Origin: Cupriavidus sp. D384
GTDB taxonomy: Bacteria > Pseudomonadota > Gammaproteobacteria > Burkholderiales > Burkholderiaceae
DNA length: 64,000 bases
NCBI RefSeq assembly: GCF_001652915.1
Contig: NZ_BBQI01000073.1
Location: forward strand, 1 to 64,000
Direction of reading: 5' to 3'
Under the pieces are notes generated by a model. That model was not told the origin of the DNA. It saw nothing but the letters and a program-made list of their open reading frames with translations, and made no database searches. The position numbers were made by a program, and so were the translations under genes. Positions 1-13,526 of the stretch are shown here, in pieces (within the stretch, counting starts at the first letter, position 1; every line of letters begins with the position of its first letter).

Positions 1-18
1 GCAGCAACTGATCCACGC

Positions 19-909
19 ATGGCCCGCATCGCCCTGAAAGTCGACGTCGATACGCTGCGCGGCACCCGTGAAGGGGTGCCCGCGCTGCTGTCGATGCTGT
101 CTCCGCACCAGGCGGAAGCCACATTCCTGTTCAGCCTTGGCCCGGATCATACGGGCTGGGCGCTGCGCCGCGTGTTCCGCCCCGGCTTCCTGAAGAAGGT
201 GTCGCGCACGTCGGTCGTGTCGAATTACGGCCTGCGCACGCTGATGTACGGCGTGCTGCTGCCGGGGCCCGACATCGGCCGCAAGGGCGCAGCGGAAATG
301 CGCGCTGCGGCCGCCGCCGGGCACGAGTGCGGCATTCATACGTGGGACCACGTGTACTGGCAGGACAACGTGCGCGAGCGCGATGCGGCCTGGACGCGCC
401 GCCAGATGCAGCAGTCGTTCGAGCGATTCGTGGAAATCTTCGGCACGCCGCCCACCACGCACGGTGCGGCGGGCTGGCAGATGAACGAGGAAGCCTTCCG
501 CCAGATCGACGACTGGGGCATGACCTACGCATCGGATGGCCGGGGTACGGCGCCCTATATCCCGACCGTGGCGGGCAAGCCGTGCCGTCACGTGCAGATG
601 CCGACCACGCTGCCGACACTCGACGAGCTGATTGGCGTGGACGACCTGACCGAGGACAACGTCCACCACGCCGTGCTGAAGCTGACCGAAGGCGACGCCG
701 ACCACATCTTCACGCTGCATACCGAACTGGAAGGCGGCAAGCTGGCGCCGGTATTCCAGCGGCTGCTGGCCGGCTGGCGCGCCCAGGGGCACGATCTGGT
801 ATCGATGGCCACCTATTACCAGCACATCGACCGCACCGGCCTGCCGCAACTGCCGGTCACCTGGGGAGAGATTCCCGGCCGCAGCGGCGAGCTGATCATC
901 CAGCCGTAA
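19..909 (+). CDS. arnD: ArnD-type 4-deoxy-4-formamido-L-arabinose-phosphoundecaprenol deformylase
   Basis: 296-residue NodB-fold deacetylase. It removes the formyl group from undecaprenyl-phosphate-L-Ara4FN, the step before L-Ara4N is passed to lipid A, which gives resistance to cationic peptides and polymyxin. Seen: the ArnD start VDVDTLRGTREGVP (metal-binding Asp near residue 11), the metal site GIHTWDH (about residues 112-118), and the AAGW and TLPT-DE blocks of the family. Length matches E. coli ArnD. An in-frame TGA at 9-11 probably ends the upstream gene, presumably another arn gene outside the window, because only a few bases separate them. The next gene, cadA, converges on it. Confidence 0.93.
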   Translation: MARIALKVDVDTLRGTREGVPALLSMLSPHQAEATFLFSLGPDHTGWALRRVFRPGFLKKVSRTSVVSNYGLRTLMYGVLLPGPDIGRKGAAEMRAAAAAGHECGIHTWDHVYWQDNVRERDAAWTRRQMQQSFERFVEIFGTPPTTHGAAGWQMNEEAFRQIDDWGMTYASDGRGTAPYIPTVAGKPCRHVQMPTTLPTLDELIGVDDLTEDNVHHAVLKLTEGDADHIFTLHTELEGGKLAPVFQRLLAGWRAQGHDLVSMATYYQHIDRTGLPQLPVTWGEIPGRSGELIIQP

Positions 910-951
910 CCTGCCTCCGGCGTTGGCCCGGCCTCTCGGCCGGGAGCCTCG

Positions 952-3345
<2,394 letters not shown>

Positions 3346-3377
3346 GGCAGGAATCCATTTGTGCGTTGTTGTCTGCT

Positions 3378-3408
3378 ATTGAAGACCCTGTAGCCACTTC
3401 AAGGTCAA
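3378..3408 (-). promoter_or_regulatory. MerR/CadR/PbrR-type promoter of cadA
   Basis: On the minus strand TTGACC (3408-3403) is followed after exactly 19 bp by TTCAAT (3383-3378). The spacer contains an imperfect dyad of the form ACCTTGAAG-TGG-CTACAGGGT. The long 19-bp spacer with a dyad centred in it is the signature of promoters that MerR-family activators such as CadR, ZntR and PbrR untwist. No merR-type gene is visible in the window. Confidence 0.8.
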
Positions 3409-3427
3409 GCGCCTGCCGCAAAGACCC

Positions 3428-3476
3428 GACGATGACATCAACGTAATGTCCGCTGCCACGCCTGGCGGCCTATAAT
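3428..3476 (+). promoter_or_regulatory. czcI promoter region with dyad and -10 element
   Basis: A perfect -10 TATAAT lies at 3471-3476, only 8 bases before the czcI ATG, and there is no good -35. Upstream is an inverted repeat GACAT-N7-ATGTC (3434-3450). The minus strand of 3428-3438 reads ATGTCATCGTC, a word repeated exactly at 12413-12423 in the copper promoter. The missing -35 and the upstream dyad suggest activator control, plausibly by an OmpR-type metal regulator. Confidence 0.5.
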
Positions 3477-3484
3477 CGCTGCCC

Positions 3485-3865
3485 ATGCGCCGCCTGCTGC
3501 TCGTCTTCCTGTCGATCCTGCTGCCGCTCCAGTTTGCCTGGGCCGGCGCTGCGGCGTATTGCGCACACGAATCGGCAGATCAGCCGGCCGCGATGACCAG
3601 CCACTTCGGCCATCACACGCACGAGCACGGCACCGACGCGCACAAGGCCGGCAAGACTGCCGGCAAGGGCGCCGCCAAGGCAGCCAACCTGCCCGATGGC
3701 GACTGCACGGCCTGCCACTTTCCCGGATCGCACGGCGTCTTCGCCGAGTTCCGCCTGCCCGGTGACTATCGCTACGTCACCCTGCGCTACGCGCCGCGCC
3801 AGTACGCGTTCGGCTCGATTCCCGCTTCCGTCCCAGATCGGCCCCAGTGGCTGCGCCTCGCCTAG
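3485..3865 (+). CDS. czcI: CzcI-like cation efflux accessory protein
   Basis: 126-residue secreted protein. The N-terminal signal peptide (basic MRR, then a hydrophobic stretch ending near WAGAAA) is followed by AYCAHE, a His-rich stretch (about residues 39-51) and a CxxC (DCTACHFP). This is the CzcI layout known at the head of czcCBA operons, where CzcI is thought to be a periplasmic metal-responsive modulator. It lies 87 bp before czcC in the same direction. Its ATG is only a few bases from the expected transcription start, so the mRNA may be nearly leaderless. Confidence 0.82.
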   Translation: MRRLLLVFLSILLPLQFAWAGAAAYCAHESADQPAAMTSHFGHHTHEHGTDAHKAGKTAGKGAAKAANLPDGDCTACHFPGSHGVFAEFRLPGDYRYVTLRYAPRQYAFGSIPASVPDRPQWLRLA

Positions 3866-3952
3866 CCGGCGGGACGCGCCCCTGACCCTGTCATCCCGAT
3901 ACCGCTGAGCGGTGTCGCCTCGCGTCTCGCCGATTTTCTCCTGCCTGATCTG

Positions 3953-5215
3953 GTGAATTCGATGAGAAGCCTTTTATTGCCGCTGGGGCTGGCGGCCGCG
4001 TTGTGCAGCCCGTTCTTCACGCCCGGCGCGTCCGCGCAGGACGCCATACCCGGCGTCCAGGAGCCACCCGGCGCCCTGACCCTTGACGCCGCGCTGGCCC
4101 TGGCGACGTCGCAAAACCCCACGCTGTCCGCCGCCAGGATCGAAGTCGATGCGTCCGAAGGTGGCATCACCCAGGCCCGCGTGATCCCGAATCCCGAAGT
4201 CTCGGTGCAGATGGAAGACACGCGCCAGGCCACGCGCGCCACCACCGCCCAGATGAACCTGCCGGTGGAACTCGGCGGCAAGCGCGGCGCCCGCATCGGG
4301 GCCGCACAGCGTGCACGCGACGTGGCCCAGGCCCAGCTGGGCGCCGCGCAGGCCGATCTGCGCGCCACGGTGATCGGTGCCTTCTTCAACGTGCTGATCG
4401 CCCAGGAACGCATCCGGCTGGCTGCCGGCTCGGTCGATATCGCCCGGCGCGGTGCCGAGGCGGCGGCCCGCCGTGTGGCGGCCGGCAAGATCTCGCCGGT
4501 CGAGGAAACCAAGGCACAGGTGGAACTTGCCAATGCCGAACTGGAGCGCGCCGAAGCCGATGCCGGGCTGGTGGCCGCCCGCCAGACGCTGGCAACGCTT
4601 TGGGGCAATCCGTCGCCGCGCTTTTCAGAAGCCGACGGCAAGCTGGACAACCTGCCGGCACGCCCTGCGTCGTCCCTGCTGCGGCAGTCGCTGGACAACG
4701 CGCCCGTGCTGCTGGCCAGCGAACGCGAGCTGGACCGCCGCCAGGCCGAAATCAACGTGCAGCGCAGCCGGCAGTACCCGGACGTGACGCTCAGCGTGGG
4801 TGCCAAGCGAGACAACGGCGCCCCCGAGCGCGGCACGTTCCCCGTGCTGGGTATCGCCATTCCGCTGCCGCTGTTCGATCGCAACCAGGGCAACCTCTAC
4901 ACGGCAATCCGCCAGGCCGACAAGGCCGCCGACGAACTGCGCGCCACACGTCTGCGGCTGGATCACGACCTGCAGCAGGCATCCAGCCAGCTGAACGTGT
5001 CGCGCACCTCGGCGCTGACGCTGCGCGAAACCATCCTGCCCGCCGCCGAGCGCGCATTCCAGGCCGCCACGCAGGGTTTCGAGGCCGGCAAATTCAACTA
5101 TCTCGATGTGCTGGATGCACAGCGCACGCTGTTCCAGGCCCGCATCCGCTATCTCGGCGTCGTCGCCAGCAGCTGGCAGGCCGCCACCACGATCGATCGC
5201 ATTCTTGGCCGCTGA
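3953..5215 (+). CDS. czcC: CzcC-type outer-membrane factor of the Co/Zn/Cd efflux pump
   Basis: Up to 420 residues, TolC/OEP fold, forming the outer-membrane channel of the CzcCBA tripartite pump. A signal peptide (hydrophobic LLLPLGLAAALCSP, cleavage near ASAQD) is followed by the two-fold repeated helical OEP domains, each opening with an ALxLAxxxNPTL-like segment. The first possible start is GTG at 3953; ATG at 3962 is equally likely and gives a normal signal peptide. It is followed 24 bp later by czcB. No Cys lipobox, so unlike the lipoprotein OMF at 13527 it is probably not lipidated. Confidence 0.9.
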   Translation: MNSMRSLLLPLGLAAALCSPFFTPGASAQDAIPGVQEPPGALTLDAALALATSQNPTLSAARIEVDASEGGITQARVIPNPEVSVQMEDTRQATRATTAQMNLPVELGGKRGARIGAAQRARDVAQAQLGAAQADLRATVIGAFFNVLIAQERIRLAAGSVDIARRGAEAAARRVAAGKISPVEETKAQVELANAELERAEADAGLVAARQTLATLWGNPSPRFSEADGKLDNLPARPASSLLRQSLDNAPVLLASERELDRRQAEINVQRSRQYPDVTLSVGAKRDNGAPERGTFPVLGIAIPLPLFDRNQGNLYTAIRQADKAADELRATRLRLDHDLQQASSQLNVSRTSALTLRETILPAAERAFQAATQGFEAGKFNYLDVLDAQRTLFQARIRYLGVVASSWQAATTIDRILGR

Positions 5216-5239
5216 CGCGCCAACGCAAGGAACACCGTC

Positions 5240-6481
5240 ATGACATTGACTCGCAAACAAGGCGTGGCGATTGCCGCCATCGTGATTGTCGGCCTGATTG
5301 CCGCGCTGGCGCTCCTGCTGGCTGGCCGCGGCGACGGCCACAGCCATGAAGGAGAAGGCGAAACCGCGCATGCCGCGCCGGCTTCTGGCGCTTCGGCCAC
5401 CGAAAGCGGCCACGGCGACCACGCTGATCACGCCGGCCACGCCGGCGAAGGCGCTGGCCGGATCGCCATGACACCCGAACAGATCCGCAACGCCAACCTG
5501 TCGGTCGCCACCGCAGGCCCGGGCAGGATCCGCAGCGCCGTGGAATTTCCCGGCGAAATCAGGTTCAACGAAGACCGCACCGCGCACGTGGTGCCGCGCG
5601 TGGCCGGCGTCGCCGAATCTGTGGTGGCGAACCTGGGCCAGCGCGTAAAGAAAGGCGACCTGCTGGCTGTCTTTGCCAGCACGCAGCTGTCCGACCAGCG
5701 CAGCGAACTGCTGGCCGCCCAGCGCCGGCTGGAACTGGCCCGCACCACCTACGCACGCGAAAAGAAGCTCTGGGAAGACAAGGTATCGGCGGAACAGGAT
5801 TTTCTGGCCGCCCGCACTGCACTGCAGGAAGCCGAAATCGCGGCGCAGAACGCGCGCCAGAAGCTGACCGCGATTGGCGCCACGACGTCAGCCCGGGCGA
5901 TCAACCAGTTCGAACTGCGCGCGCCATTCGACGGCATCGTGGTGGAAAAGCACCTCGCACTCGGCGAGGCCGTGGCGGCCGAAACGGCGGTCTTCACGAT
6001 TTCGGACCTGAACACGGTGTGGGCCGAATTCGTGATCGCGGCCAAGGACCTGGGCCACGTCAGGCTGGGCGAGGCCGTCCGCGTCACGTCGGCCGCCTTC
6101 GACGGCGCAGCCGAAGGCAAGATCTCGTACGTGGGCGCCCTGCTCGGCCAGCAGACCCGCACGGCCACGGCGCGTGTGACGTTGCCCAACCCGCAGATGG
6201 CCTGGCGGCCGGGGCTGTTTGTCACGGTCAGCGTTGCCACCGGCGAGAGCGACGCCGCCGTGGTCATCGACAGCGAAGCACTGCAGACCGACGGCGACCG
6301 CCAGCAGGTGTACGTGGAGGTGCCCGGCGGCTTTGCCGCGCACCCGGTCAAGACGGGCCGCACCGACGGCAAGCGCATTGAAATCGTCGACGGCCTGGCG
6401 CCCGGCACCCGCTATGTGTCCGCGAACAGCTTTGTGCTGAAGGCGGAACAGGGCAAGGCCAGCGCCGAGCACGCGCACTGA
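5240..6481 (+). CDS. czcB: CzcB-type periplasmic adaptor (membrane fusion protein)
   Basis: 413-residue RND adaptor that joins CzcA to CzcC. One N-terminal membrane anchor (about residues 9-30) is followed by a His/Asp/Glu-rich linker (about 33-72, HSHEGEGE and HGDHADHAGHAG), which probably binds metal. Then come a barrel-sandwich (biotinyl-lipoyl-like) half with HVVPRVAG-VAE, an alpha-hairpin, the returning lipoyl half (RAPFDGIV) and beta-barrel/membrane-proximal domains. It ends in a short EHAH. RBS AAGGA lies upstream. The gene is 12 bp before czcA. Confidence 0.92.
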   Translation: MTLTRKQGVAIAAIVIVGLIAALALLLAGRGDGHSHEGEGETAHAAPASGASATESGHGDHADHAGHAGEGAGRIAMTPEQIRNANLSVATAGPGRIRSAVEFPGEIRFNEDRTAHVVPRVAGVAESVVANLGQRVKKGDLLAVFASTQLSDQRSELLAAQRRLELARTTYAREKKLWEDKVSAEQDFLAARTALQEAEIAAQNARQKLTAIGATTSARAINQFELRAPFDGIVVEKHLALGEAVAAETAVFTISDLNTVWAEFVIAAKDLGHVRLGEAVRVTSAAFDGAAEGKISYVGALLGQQTRTATARVTLPNPQMAWRPGLFVTVSVATGESDAAVVIDSEALQTDGDRQQVYVEVPGGFAAHPVKTGRTDGKRIEIVDGLAPGTRYVSANSFVLKAEQGKASAEHAH

Positions 6482-9655
<3,174 letters not shown>

Positions 9656-9662
9656 CGCCGCC

Positions 9663-9690
9663 GGGCCGCTCCTGATTGCGGGAGCGGCCC
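9663..9690 (+). terminator. Hairpin after czcA
   Basis: Perfect 10-bp stem GGGCCGCTCC / GGAGCGGCCC with an 8-base loop, 8 bp past the czcA stop. There is no T-run, so it could be a weak terminator or 3'-end stabiliser. The convergent VOC gene ends just beyond it. Confidence 0.6.
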
Positions 9691-9706
9691 GCGGCCCGGT
9701 GCAAGC

Positions 9707-10117
9707 TCAATGCTCGCAGTTCACCATCCAGGTCATCTTGAACTTGTCGACCACCATGCCGAAACCTTCTGCCCAGAAGGTCTTCTGGTACGGCATGACG
9801 ATCTGGCCGCCTTCGGAGAGTGCTTCGAAAATGCGCTTGCCTTCGGCGTTCGGCACATAGCCCACGGACAGCATGAACCCGGAAAACGCCGGGGTCTGCC
9901 CTTCGCGGCCGTCGGACGCCATGATCTGGCTATCGCCGATCTGGATGTTGGCGTGCATGACCTTTTCGGCCCATGCCGCTGACGGCGGCTCGCCGCCACC
10001 CGGCGGCGTGTCCTTGTAGCGCATCAGGAAGGTCACTTTTGCGCCCATCACCTTGCCATAGAATTCCATGGCCTCGTCGAAGCGTCCGCCAAAGTCTAGA
10101 TACGGTTGCACCTGCAT
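9707..10117 (-). CDS. VOC-superfamily (PhnB/YjdN-like) protein
   Basis: 136-residue protein of the glyoxalase/bleomycin-resistance fold. It opens with MQVQPYLDFGGRFDEAMEFY and has the PhnB-type segments HANIQIGDSQIMASD and MPYQKTFWAEGFGMVVDKF; the C-terminus is WMVNC. PhnB-like proteins lack a firmly known reaction. This one keeps the family's conserved end but I cannot assign a substrate. It sits between czcA (convergent) and the metal sensor kinase gene, whose 3' end lies upstream on the same strand. Confidence 0.85.
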   Translation of the reverse strand: MQVQPYLDFGGRFDEAMEFYGKVMGAKVTFLMRYKDTPPGGGEPPSAAWAEKVMHANIQIGDSQIMASDGREGQTPAFSGFMLSVGYVPNAEGKRIFEALSEGGQIVMPYQKTFWAEGFGMVVDKFKMTWMVNCEH

Positions 10118-10163
10118 GTCGGTCTCCTGTTGGGTCCGCGGACGGATAGTCCGCGCGGCGCCA

Positions 10164-11618
10164 TTATGCGCCTGCCCTGCTGACAGAATTGTCAGGAAAC
10201 TCGAGTTCGAACCGTGTCTGTTCCTCCACGCTGGTCACCGACACACTGCCGCCATGCAGCCGCATGATCGTGTCGACAATCGCCAGCCCGAGCCCGGTGG
10301 ACCCGGACGAGTTGCGGCGCGACGGATCGGCCCGGTAAAAGCGGCCGAACAGGTGCGGCAACGCGTCGGCCTCGATGGCGGGGCCACCGTTGGTCACGCT
10401 GATCGATGTCGTATCCGCGCCATTGCGCGCCACAACCATACGCACCGCACTGCCTATCGGCGCGTGGCGCAATGCGTTGTCCAGCAGATTGATAATGGCG
10501 CGGCGCAACAACGTCTGGTCTGCCACCACCGTGGCATGGCCCGACACCATCACGGTCAGGTTCCGGTCGGCGGCCACGGCTTCGAAATACTCCGCCACCT
10601 TGTCGAGTTCGGCACGCGCATCGAGCGGGCGGGCGCCCAGCGCCACCTGCGCGTTGTCCGCGCGAGCCAGGAACAGCATGTTCTCGATCATGCGAGACAG
10701 CCGCTCGTATTCCTCCAGGTTCGATTCGAGCACGGCCTCGTATTCCGCCGGCGTCCGGCGCTGGGCCAGCGTCACCTGTGTTTGCCCCACCAGATTGCTG
10801 ATGGGTGTGCGGAAATCGTGCGCCAGATCGGCTGAAAACTGGGACAGGCGCGTGAAACTGTCCTGCAATCGCGCCAGCATGCCGTTCAGCGCACCGGCCA
10901 GCGCGCGCAATTCTTCCGGCGCACCGCCCACATCGAGCCGCGTTGCCAGGCGGCTGGTGGTCACCGCCGCCGCATCGCTTGCCATGCGCCGCAGCATGCG
11001 CAGGCCGCGTCGGGCCAGCACGAAGCCGAGGGCCGCCGCAACAATCGCGCCGCACAGCACCGCGCCCAGCAACTCGCCCCGGTACTCGCGCATCAGCGCC
11101 ACCCGGTAACCCGCATCGCTGAGCACGATGATTTCGACGGTGCGGCCGGTGTCGCCGATCTGGCCCAGGGCCGCCATGCCGCGCGACGGCACGCCATTGC
11201 GCGGATGCCAGGTCTGCAGTTGTGACTTGTCCGGCGCGGTGGCAAGCGGCAGCACGCGCAGCGGCGGCAGGGTTTCGTTATGAGGATTCAGCGAGATCAG
11301 CGGGTCACCCGAGGCGGTGCGCACCACAAGGATCAACCCCTCGTGTCCCATCGCAATATCCGCAAAACGGTGTGTGTCGGTGCGGATCTCGGTCTCGTCG
11401 GCCACCTCGCGCAACAGGTGGCGCACCAGCAGGACTTCGCCAACCAGTTCGGTTTCGTCGCGCGACTGCAACTGGCTGCCCAGTGCGCTGGACAGGTAGG
11501 TGGCCACCCCGACCAGGATCGCTGCCGTGGTCAGGCCATAGGCCAGGGCCAGCCGCGTGGTCAGCGATGCCGGCATCCACGCGTTCAGCGCACGGCGCAT
11601 GCGCACCAGCCGCCTCAT
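10164..11618 (-). CDS. Heavy-metal sensor histidine kinase (CopS/CusS/CzcS type)
   Basis: Inner-membrane sensor kinase, 484 residues from ATG 11618, which is 10 bp past the regulator stop. An in-frame ATG at 11648 would overlap the regulator by 20 bp, and neither start has a strong RBS. Order: N-terminal membrane helix (SLTTRLALAYGLTTAAILVG), periplasmic sensing domain, second helix (LLGAVLCGAIVAAALGFVLA), HAMP, HisKA with FSADLAHDFRTPISNL (phospho-His), then HATPase with NLLDNALRHAP (N box), FGRFYRADPSR (F box) and STGLGLAIV (G box). Forms an operon with the response regulator and faces the copper cluster, so copper sensing is the likeliest role; zinc/cadmium is possible. Confidence 0.88.
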   Translation of the reverse strand: MRRLVRMRRALNAWMPASLTTRLALAYGLTTAAILVGVATYLSSALGSQLQSRDETELVGEVLLVRHLLREVADETEIRTDTHRFADIAMGHEGLILVVRTASGDPLISLNPHNETLPPLRVLPLATAPDKSQLQTWHPRNGVPSRGMAALGQIGDTGRTVEIIVLSDAGYRVALMREYRGELLGAVLCGAIVAAALGFVLARRGLRMLRRMASDAAAVTTSRLATRLDVGGAPEELRALAGALNGMLARLQDSFTRLSQFSADLAHDFRTPISNLVGQTQVTLAQRRTPAEYEAVLESNLEEYERLSRMIENMLFLARADNAQVALGARPLDARAELDKVAEYFEAVAADRNLTVMVSGHATVVADQTLLRRAIINLLDNALRHAPIGSAVRMVVARNGADTTSISVTNGGPAIEADALPHLFGRFYRADPSRRNSSGSTGLGLAIVDTIMRLHGGSVSVTSVEEQTRFELEFPDNSVSRAGA

Positions 11619-11628
11619 GCTTCGGCGC

Positions 11629-12306
11629 TCACGCGTCTTCAGTTTCATCGAGCACGTAGCCCATGCCACGGCGCGTATGGATCAGCTTCTTCGGGAACGG
11701 GTCGTCCACCTTGGCGCGCAGCCGCCGGATCGAGACATCCACCACGTTGGTATTGCTGTCGAAGTTCATGTCCCACACCTGCGACGCGATCAGCGAGCGC
11801 GACAGCACCTCGCCGCGGCGCCGTGCCAGCAGCTGCAGAAGGGCAAATTCCTTCGACGTCAGGTCGATCTTCTGGCCGGCGCGGCTGACGCGGCGGCGAA
11901 TCGTGTCGATCTGCAGGTCCGCCACCTCCATGAATTCGCTCTCGCGCAGCGGCCCCCGGCGCAGGATGGTGCGGATGCGCGCCACCAGTTCGGCAAACGC
12001 GAACGGCTTGACCATATAGTCGTCGGCACCCAGTTCCAGCCCCTTGAGCCGATCCGACAACTCGTCGCGCGCCGTCAGGCACAGTACCGGGGTGTCCTTG
12101 TCGCGTCGCAGTTCGCGCAATACCTGCCAGCCGTCGATGCCCGGGAGCATCACGTCCAGGACGATCAGGTCGTAGTGTTGCTCGCGGGCGTGGGACAACC
12201 CGTCCACGCCGTCGCGCGCCAGGTCAGCCACGAAGCCGGACTCCGTCAGGCCCTTGAGCAGGTAATCGCCCGCCTTCGGTTCGTCTTCGACAATCAGGAT
12301 ACGCAT
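11629..12306 (-). CDS. OmpR-family heavy-metal response regulator (CopR/CusR/CzcR type)
   Basis: 225 residues. The receiver domain has the acidic pocket (VEDE, residues 7-10), phospho-acceptor Asp in [13 protein letters not shown] (about 51), a TARDELSDR Thr and the KPFAF Lys. The winged-helix C-terminal DNA-binding domain has the recognition region [18 protein letters not shown] and ends RRGMGYVL. It is transcribed before its kinase and divergently from the copper genes at 12522, so the intergenic region is its likely target. Sequence alone does not tell CopR from CzcR. Confidence 0.9.
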   Translation of the reverse strand: MRILIVEDEPKAGDYLLKGLTESGFVADLARDGVDGLSHAREQHYDLIVLDVMLPGIDGWQVLRELRRDKDTPVLCLTARDELSDRLKGLELGADDYMVKPFAFAELVARIRTILRRGPLRESEFMEVADLQIDTIRRRVSRAGQKIDLTSKEFALLQLLARRRGEVLSRSLIASQVWDMNFDSNTNVVDVSIRRLRAKVDDPFPKKLIHTRRGMGYVLDETEDA

Positions 12307-12401
12307 GGAGATTCACTTCCGGGCCCGGTCAAGCGCCGGCGCCCCCTTTTCGGTTTATTGCAGAACCTAGACACTATCCGAGGTTAGACGCATTTTGTGG
12401 A

Positions 12402-12458
12402 ACATTGCAGGAATGTCATCGTCAATCCGCGAAATCCGGGCATCAAACACAGTACAAT
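12402..12458 (+). promoter_or_regulatory. Copper-cluster promoter with dyad and shared 11-mer
   Basis: Inverted repeat ACATT-N5-AATGT (12402-12416) runs into ATGTCATCGTC (12413-12423), the same 11 bases found inverted upstream of czcI. A -10-like TACAAT is at 12453-12458 with no good -35, as expected of an activated promoter. The response regulator encoded divergently is the obvious candidate to bind. Confidence 0.5.
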
Positions 12459-12521
12459 GCCGGCTGCCCCGATTGTGGCAGCCTGCCGCGCCCCTGTCCG
12501 GGCAGGTCTAGTCAATTTCTG

Positions 12522-13013
12522 ATGAAACGTCTGTTCGCCAGCTTCCTGTTGTGTCTTGCCATGTTCGCGTTGCCCATCCAGGGCGCCGCGGCGGCAGTCA
12601 TGATGATCTGCAGCGTGACGGAAGCGGCGGGCCTGTCGATGCCGGAACGCCACGCCGCCATCAAGGCGGAGGCCGAAGCCGAGGCGGTGATGGTGATGGA
12701 CCACGCCAGCCAGATGGGCCAGATGGACCACGCGCACTGCCACCAGGCGGCCACCAGCGACAATGGCGACATGCCGGTCTGGCACGACGCCCAGCCTGCG
12801 GGCGCCACGCCTGACCACCCGGCCGACCATTCGCACCATGCCGCTGGCCATTGCAGCGCTTGCGGTGCCTGCGCGGCCAGCGCCATGCTGCTGCCCGAAA
12901 TCCCGCTGGTGGCATTGCAGCACCGCCGCCATGCCCTGCCGCTGACCACCCCGGCCAGCTTCGCCAGCCAACTCCCCCTGCCCGCCGACCGGCCGCCTGC
13001 CCGTCGCTGCTGA
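12522..13013 (+). CDS. Secreted His/Met-rich metal-associated protein, DUF2946-like
   Basis: 163 residues from ATG 12522. A clean signal peptide (MKRLFASFLLCLAMFALPIQ, cleavage near AAA) is followed by a His/Met-rich middle (MDHASQMGQMDHAHCHQ and DHSHHAAGHC) and a CSACGAC cysteine motif. The architecture resembles the small DUF2946/CopL-like proteins that open copper operons; their function is unknown, perhaps periplasmic copper buffering. First gene of the copper cluster and divergent from the metal two-component system. The family name is tentative; secretion and metal ligands are seen directly. Confidence 0.75.
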   Translation: MKRLFASFLLCLAMFALPIQGAAAAVMMICSVTEAAGLSMPERHAAIKAEAEAEAVMVMDHASQMGQMDHAHCHQAATSDNGDMPVWHDAQPAGATPDHPADHSHHAAGHCSACGACAASAMLLPEIPLVALQHRRHALPLTTPASFASQLPLPADRPPARRC

Positions 13014-13114
13014 CACCCGAGGTGCGTCCTTCGCACGCTCGTCCCCGCGCCTGAACCGGCGCTGAGGGCGCGGTCGCCTGAACACGCCGCGCCGCCTCAC
13101 CCACGCATATCCCT

Positions 13115-13142
13115 GCCGCACGGCCTGAGCGCCGCGTGCGGC
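13115..13142 (+). other. Hairpin between first and second copper genes
   Basis: GCCGCACG / CGTGCGGC with a 12-base loop, 20 bp before the next gene. It may attenuate or process the polycistronic message; no T-run follows. Confidence 0.4.
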
Positions 13143-13163
13143 GGAATCATTCAAGAGGTTGTC

Positions 13164-13511
13164 ATGCCCGTCGCGCGTACTGTCGCCGCGGCGTGGCTGC
13201 TGATGCTGGTCCCGGCCCTGGCCGTGGCACAGGCATCGGCGCCCGCCGCCGGTCCAGCCGATCCCATGAACGCCGCCGCACCGGTGCCGGCCTTGCCGGA
13301 CATCGCGCCAATGGCCGGCTATGTCCCCTACCAGAGTCCCAAGGTTTCGCCCTGGCGCCAGTCGAATGCCGAGGTCACCCCGGGAGTCAAGGCGGCAGCC
13401 GACCCTCACGCAGGACATCACATGCCGCAGGGGGCCGCCGCCCCGGCGGCGGCGCCAGCATCGGCCCCGGCTACCGGTCATGACGGCCATGCCGGCCATC
13501 ATGCGCACTGA
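13164..13511 (+). CDS. Small secreted His-rich protein of the copper cluster
   Basis: 115 residues with a signal peptide ending near VAQA. The central segment GYVPYQSPKVSPWRQSNAEVTPG looks like the conserved part, flanked by Ala/Pro-rich linkers, and the end is His-rich (DPHAGHHMP and HDGHAGHHAH). AGAGG lies before the ATG. It is placed directly before the outer-membrane factor (15 bp), so a role as a periplasmic metal-binding partner of that channel is plausible but inferred. I do not recognise a named family. Confidence 0.7.
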   Translation: MPVARTVAAAWLLMLVPALAVAQASAPAAGPADPMNAAAPVPALPDIAPMAGYVPYQSPKVSPWRQSNAEVTPGVKAAADPHAGHHMPQGAAAPAAAPASAPATGHDGHAGHHAH

Positions 13512-13526
13512 CGGAGGCCTGCAACG

